Source: Deltaproteobacteria bacterium (GTDB taxonomy: Bacteria > Desulfobacterota > Desulfarculia > Desulfarculales > Desulfarculaceae). Taken from it: DNA of 47,053 nucleotides. Each line of letters opens with the position of its first letter. Position 1 is the first letter of the stretch. Positions 43,638 through 47,053 of this stretch are shown here, piece after piece. The DNA is taken from positions 1-47,053 of the forward strand of contig JAHLLJ010000015.1 in NCBI GenBank assembly GCA_020444205.1. Reading direction: 5' to 3'. The notes beneath the pieces were generated by a model that was not told the DNA's origin, made no database searches, and saw only the letters and a program-made list of their open reading frames with translations. A program made the translations under genes and the position numbers.

Positions 43638-43659
43638 TTTGATTTTTTATAAAATCAAA
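43638..43659. promoter_or_regulatory. AT-rich inverted repeat, candidate operator
   Basis: TTTGATTTT (43638-43646) and AAAATCAAA (43651-43659), perfect 9-bp arms with a TTAT spacer, midway in the 580-bp region between dctP and the GntR gene. Apart from this, the repeat at 43519 and a weak promoter at 43882, the region holds no gene that I can support. Confidence 0.4.
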
Positions 43660-43881
43660 CCACTAGGGATGTCAAGACAAAATACTTACATATTTTGCTT
43701 GGCCGTATGTGGCCCCGAGCGGGAAATAATACCTAACTAGGCATAATTTATATAAAAAATAACGTATTTAATTGAATTGCAGGTCTGGATTTATTATTAG
43801 GCGTTATAGCTGGCGCGGTGTTCTCCTGTACCCAGCAGGATGCTTGATTGCACATTTGGCCATTGTAACCTACTTTTTTGC

Positions 43882-43910
43882 TTGATAAAAACTAACTACA
43901 TATATAAATT
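43882..43910 (+). promoter_or_regulatory. possible promoter of the GntR regulator gene
   Basis: TTGATA (43882-43887), 17 bp, then TAAATT (43905-43910), in an AT-rich stretch about 130 bp before the ATG. TTGTATA (43919-43925) and TTGTACA (43951-43957) downstream resemble GntR-type half-sites. Modest support. Confidence 0.35.
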
Positions 43911-44040
43911 TAATCATATTTGTATAAAAACCGCCTGAAAGGGTTTTTTCTTGTACATGCAGTTGCAAAAGGGTTACCAAAGCATGGAAGACGACTTTAC
44001 AAAGTAGGCCGTCAACACCTGCCAAGGATAAGTACATAAG

Positions 44041-44715
44041 ATGCCAATGAAACGCGGCGTGGTCATCCAAGAAGCTTATGACAAGATCAAGCAGATGATC
44101 TATTCCAATCAGTTGGCCCCAGGCCAGAAAATCGTCTACACCGACCTTGCCAAGAAGCTCAAAATCAGCGTCACTCCCTTGATTCACGCCTTGAATCGGC
44201 TGGAAGCCTCGGACTTTGTCAGCTACATTCCCAACAAGGGTTACTTTTTAAACGAGATCACTCTGGAGGAGGCCACTCAACTCTATGAGGTGCGTGAAGC
44301 CCTGGAACTGCACGCCCTGCCCAAGGTCATCGAGAAAATCGAACAAGCCCACATAGACCAGATAAAGAAAGAATCCAAAAAATACCGTCACCTGGAACAG
44401 GCGCCCGCTGAACGCGACCTGTTTCTGGCCGACGCCCAGTTCCACCTGTACCTGGTGAAGATATCGGGCAACAACATCCTGCACAGGATGCTCAAGGAAA
44501 TATTCGAAAAGCTCTACCTGAAATACCCGCCGCAATACATGGACACCGCCAGGCTCAAGGAGATCGCCTCCGAGCACCGCAGCCTTTTGCAAGCCCTGGC
44601 CCGCCGCGACATCGTTGCCGCCACAGCCATAACCAAGCTGCACATTGCCCAAGGCCGGGAGCGCATTCTGGGCTCCCTGCTCAAAAAGAAAAAAGAGACA
44701 CTGTACGTACCGTGA
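44041..44715 (+). CDS. GntR-family regulator, FCD subfamily
   Basis: 224 residues. The N-terminal winged helix shows AYDKIKQMIYSNQLAPGQKI, then TDLAKKLKISVTPLIHALNRLEASDFVSYIPNKGYF (about 10-70). An all-helical FCD ligand domain follows (about 80-215) with the metal-binding pattern D..H in FLADAQFHLYL and a later ASEHRSLLQAL and KLHIAQGRERI. FCD regulators usually bind small organic acids. Divergent from the TRAP/catabolic operon, it is the likely repressor of that operon, responding to its substrate (inferred). ATG 44041 follows AAGGATAAG. Confidence 0.9.
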   Translation: MPMKRGVVIQEAYDKIKQMIYSNQLAPGQKIVYTDLAKKLKISVTPLIHALNRLEASDFVSYIPNKGYFLNEITLEEATQLYEVREALELHALPKVIEKIEQAHIDQIKKESKKYRHLEQAPAERDLFLADAQFHLYLVKISGNNILHRMLKEIFEKLYLKYPPQYMDTARLKEIASEHRSLLQALARRDIVAATAITKLHIAQGRERILGSLLKKKKETLYVP

Positions 44716-44786
44716 TTATGGGCCTTGTATGAGGCTGCTTTTACGGGTTCATGTCCCTGGTGGTCTTTTTTAAATGTCCCTTGCGG

Positions 44787-45746
44787 TTACACCTCAATCA
44801 GGCAATCCGGGCCCAGGTCGCAGGGCTTCTCTGCCCCCAGCATCACCATGGTGCGCCGCATCTCTTGCTTAAGGCCCCAAATCAAATCCCGCACCCCTTC
44901 AGCCTCTCCAGCGGCCAGAGCGTAAAGGATGGGCCGGCCCAGGCCGATGATATCCGACCCCAGGGCCAGGCCCTTGATGATGTCCGTGCCCCGCCTGAAG
45001 CCGCCGTCCATGATGATGCAGGCTTGGCCCTTAACCACCGAGGTTATCTCCTCGGCCACCTGCAAAGGATGAGGCAAATAGTCTATGGTGTGGGCCCCAT
45101 GGTTGCTGATCACCACCGCGTCCACCCCAGCCTGGACACACAATAGGGCGTCGTGTGCGGAAAGCACCCCTTTGGCGATCATCTTGCCCTTGATCAACCC
45201 ACGCAGCTCTTGTAACTCGGAGAAGCTAAGGGGAGCGCAGCCGGTGGCCATGGGCTTGTCCTCGATCTTGGTGCCCATGGCCGCGTCGATCTCCACCGAT
45301 ATCATGCCCACACCGGCGGCGGTGATCTTCTCCACATCGTCCTTTAGCCTGTCACGGTCCTCATAGGGCTTTACCGAGGCGATCAGCGGCACTCCAGTGG
45401 CCAGTAAACCTTCCAGGTCCTGGGGGATGGGAGTGCCGGTCCACATCACGCTCCCCGCCTCGGACAGGCCCTTAGCTACCTTTAAAAGGCCGTCCTCGCA
45501 AATGCCCGGGATGGGCATGGTCATGGCGCTCATCACCACAGGCGCGGCTATATCAACGCCCAGAAACTCCGTCTCCGTTCCGGCCTTGGCCGGGGCGTTG
45601 ATCACCTTCTGGCGGAAGGCTAGCCGGTCGAAGACAGCCCTGTTGTTGGCCCTGACCCAGCCGGTCTCCACCGCCCCCAATGCGAAACCCAGCTCACGGG
45701 ACATAAGATCCTGTTTGCCCTTGGTATAAATCTCGCCTAGTGTCAT
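44787..45746 (-). CDS. FMN-dependent alpha-hydroxyacid dehydrogenase/oxidase homologue
   Basis: 319 residues of the lactate/glycolate oxidase TIM-barrel family, slightly short (usual ~350-390). Flavin-binding PVVMSAMTMP and the phosphate site MDGGFRRGTD and GLGRPILYALA are present, as are the catalytic Lys (K192, IAKGV) and His (H216). The canonical SNHGxRQ motif reads SNHGAHTID, so the Arg that holds the substrate carboxylate is His (H219). That suggests a changed substrate or a role away from simple 2-hydroxyacids. ATG 45746 follows GAGGGAGAT; the frame is open upstream without a better start. It is convergent with the GntR gene and may belong to the same regulon. Confidence 0.83.
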   Translation of the reverse strand: MTLGEIYTKGKQDLMSRELGFALGAVETGWVRANNRAVFDRLAFRQKVINAPAKAGTETEFLGVDIAAPVVMSAMTMPIPGICEDGLLKVAKGLSEAGSVMWTGTPIPQDLEGLLATGVPLIASVKPYEDRDRLKDDVEKITAAGVGMISVEIDAAMGTKIEDKPMATGCAPLSFSELQELRGLIKGKMIAKGVLSAHDALLCVQAGVDAVVISNHGAHTIDYLPHPLQVAEEITSVVKGQACIIMDGGFRRGTDIIKGLALGSDIIGLGRPILYALAAGEAEGVRDLIWGLKQEMRRTMVMLGAEKPCDLGPDCLIEV

Positions 45747-45783
45747 ATCTCCCTCTTTTTTTGTATTGAACATCCAAGCGGCA

Positions 45784-45804
45784 ACCCCCTGGACCGCAGG
45801 GGGT
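45784..45804 (-). other. hairpin in the leader of the FMN-enzyme gene
   Basis: ACCCCCT (45784-45790) and AGGGGGT (45798-45804) form a 7-bp stem with a 7-nt loop, about 40 bp upstream of the start. Role unknown. Confidence 0.35.
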
Positions 45805-45845
45805 ATGATGCGCGTTCCACGGACCAAGCCCCACCCGATCTCAGT

Positions 45846-45980
45846 TTGAATGAGGGTGAGGTCATCTTACTATATAAACTCTCCGATGAATGGGCCGCGG
45901 ACTACAACTTTCTGAACATGCTCATGATCTTCCACATAAAAGGCAAGGGCTCAAAACCGTCAACCGAATGGTTGATTTGA
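45846..45980 (+). CDS. possible small gene or gene remnant
   Basis: A 44-codon frame from TTG 45846 to TGA 45980, with protein text such as KLSDEWAADYNFLNMLMIFHIKGKG and GC-rich third positions over its central part. The frame stays open upstream to about 45784. No ribosome-binding site and no family I recognise. The rest of 45747-46193 shows nothing else beyond a short AT-rich stretch near 46100-46140 that may hold the promoter of the next gene. Confidence 0.22.
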   Translation: MNEGEVILLYKLSDEWAADYNFLNMLMIFHIKGKGSKPSTEWLI

Positions 45981-46193
45981 GGGATTGCCAATGCCAGGGC
46001 AAAGCGTCCATCGACACAGCCGCCACTGCCGGGTGCACATGACCTTGGCATTTGTATTGGGACCCCATTAACGGGCGGTTTTGTCGCTGGCTAACCAGGC
46101 ATAGTAGATTGTCCGTAAAGGACTATAGGTATATTCTACTCAAGATCGCGGTCATTGAGATCTTCGACCTGGTTCCGTGGAGAGATCATCCAG

Positions 46194-46862
46194 GTGCTTT
46201 TTACAAGAAAGAATAGCTGCCGCCTGCTGATTTTATTACTTTCCATAGACGCGGCGTTTATCGCCATCGATATTATCAGGAGATGCACGCCTTACTTTCA
46301 AAGCTCACTATGGAGCCTGGAAAAGGACCTCGGATATCCCGAAATTTTTCAATATGTAAAATTTTTCTTTATGTGCATCCTCTTGCTGGATACGGCCAAG
46401 ATAAGGCATAAACTGGGCTATGTTGCCTGGGCGGTTCTCTTTTTTTACTTCCTTTTGGACGATGCCCTGAAGGTCCATGAAAGGCTTGGAGGCCGCCTTG
46501 GATTCAGTCATCCTTTCCTCCAATCGCTGGGTTACAGGCCCCTTGATGTTGGCGAGTTGATAGTGTCGGCCGGGGTGGGCCTCGGCCTCATGGGCCTGCT
46601 TGTATTCTTCTACCTAAGGGGAGACCAAGCCTTCCGCAAAACATCCAAAGACCTGGTGCTGCTGGTGGGCATATTGGCCTTTTTCGGGGTCGTTGTGGAC
46701 ATGGCCAAAAAGCCGCTGGAACATTTGGCCAACCATTTGGGCCTGGATAACATCTATTGGCTGGTGGAAGGGGTGATCGAGGACGGCGGCGAGTCTTTGG
46801 CCGCCAGCCTGCTTCTTTGGTATGCCTTTTCATTACCGGGAGTTGGCAAAAACAAGCCGTGA
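46194..46862 (+). CDS. multi-pass membrane protein of unknown function
   Basis: 222 residues from GTG 46194, chosen because GGAGAG lies 9 bp upstream; a TTG at 46155 would add 13 residues. About six hydrophobic segments (near 10-25, 55-70, 77-93, 128-148, 160-176 and 203-217) alternate with charged loops. It has LDDALKVHERLGG in one loop and WLVEGVIEDGGESLAAS near the end. The acidic/His residues at membrane edges recall small ceramidase-like or YhhN-like families, but the match is not good enough to name. It stands alone between two intergenic regions. Confidence 0.62.
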   Translation: MLFTRKNSCRLLILLLSIDAAFIAIDIIRRCTPYFQSSLWSLEKDLGYPEIFQYVKFFFMCILLLDTAKIRHKLGYVAWAVLFFYFLLDDALKVHERLGGRLGFSHPFLQSLGYRPLDVGELIVSAGVGLGLMGLLVFFYLRGDQAFRKTSKDLVLLVGILAFFGVVVDMAKKPLEHLANHLGLDNIYWLVEGVIEDGGESLAASLLLWYAFSLPGVGKNKP

Positions 46863-46964
46863 TTAAATAGCTCCTGAGCGGCAGCCTACCCCCCTGCCAC
46901 ACAAATTCATTATTTGAAATAGCAGGAAGAAATCGCCCCGGCGTCAAGCTGCGGCCGCGGGGAG

Positions 46965-46999
46965 CGGGCGGGAGGCTCCGGCTAAGAGCCTCCCGCCCG
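46965..46999. terminator. hairpin between convergent genes, probable bidirectional terminator
   Basis: Perfect 13-bp GC-rich arms (46965-46977 and 46987-46999) with a 9-nt loop, followed on the plus strand by GTTTGC. The T run is weak, but the position between convergent genes supports a terminator. Confidence 0.6.
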
Positions 47000-47004
47000 G
47001 TTTG

Positions 47005-47053
47005 CTAGCCCTCGATGGGCACCCAGCAGATATCCAAGATGGTGTGAGTGGGG
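47005..47053 (-). CDS. C-terminal end of an unidentified gene, cut by the window edge
   Basis: On the minus strand the last 15 codons read PTHTILDICWVPIEG and stop at TAG (47007-47005), just past the hairpin. The frame looks coding, but too little is visible to name the protein. Confidence 0.5.
   Translation of the reverse strand, partial: PTHTILDICWVPIEG

Overview
The window reads as chromosome of a GC-rich anaerobic deltaproteobacterium (Desulfobacterota, something like a Desulfarculaceae sulfate or sulfite reducer). This is inferred from the gene content: a sulfolactate sulfo-lyase operon with no sulfite oxidase or exporter beside it, sigma-54 control, a probable periplasmic selenoprotein, an ArsS-type radical SAM enzyme, TTT and TRAP transporters, and many acyl-CoA genes. 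There are no rRNA or tRNA genes, phage genes, insertion sequences or CRISPR arrays.

Left to right: (1) 1-5700, the 3' part of a giant repeat-rich autotransporter. (2) 6047-17861, a sigma-54 activator divergent from a sulfolactate operon: slcC, comC, suyA, suyB and two complete tripartite tricarboxylate transporters, one of them a TctA-TctB fusion. The switch region holds a textbook -24/-12 promoter, a long inverted-repeat enhancer site, and a third copy of the same site on the activator's own ribosome-binding site. (3) 18099-22001, an acyl-CoA synthetase, an AidB-like acyl-CoA dehydrogenase and a TetR regulator with a candidate operator. (4) 22301-27040, a methionine-sulfoxide/redox block: OmpR-type regulator and kinase, Tat-exported molybdopterin protein, ArsS-like radical SAM protein, exported MsrB, and a short exported MsrA-like protein whose catalytic position is an in-frame TGA (probable selenocysteine) with a stem-loop behind it. 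(5) 34135-27124 (minus), an unrecognised membrane protein and three coupled exported proteins, one of 1180 residues. (6) 43459-34514 (minus), a nine-gene catabolic operon: TRAP transporter, thiolase-fold protein lacking thiolase cysteines, DUF35 partner, BKACE enzyme, CoA ligase, MaoC hydratase and IVD-type acyl-CoA dehydrogenase, with a divergent GntR/FCD regulator. (7) 44787-47053, an FMN hydroxyacid dehydrogenase homologue, a membrane protein and the end of another gene.

How they work together: in block 2, sulfolactate enters through TTT carriers, the two dehydrogenases interconvert its enantiomers through sulfopyruvate, and SuyAB splits the R form into pyruvate and sulfite. For a sulfite-respiring cell this one substrate would give both electron donor and acceptor. 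Block 6 looks like an undescribed route for a small, perhaps branched, carboxylic acid: activation, desaturation, hydration, then aldol-type rather than thiolytic cleavage, because the operon has no 3-hydroxyacyl-CoA dehydrogenase and its thiolase homologue has lost both cysteines. Block 4 is the most unusual redox locus: the msrB-selenoprotein promoter carries three CTTTAA half-sites exactly 11 bp apart, the pattern expected for a PhoB/OmpR-type regulator such as the one encoded just upstream.
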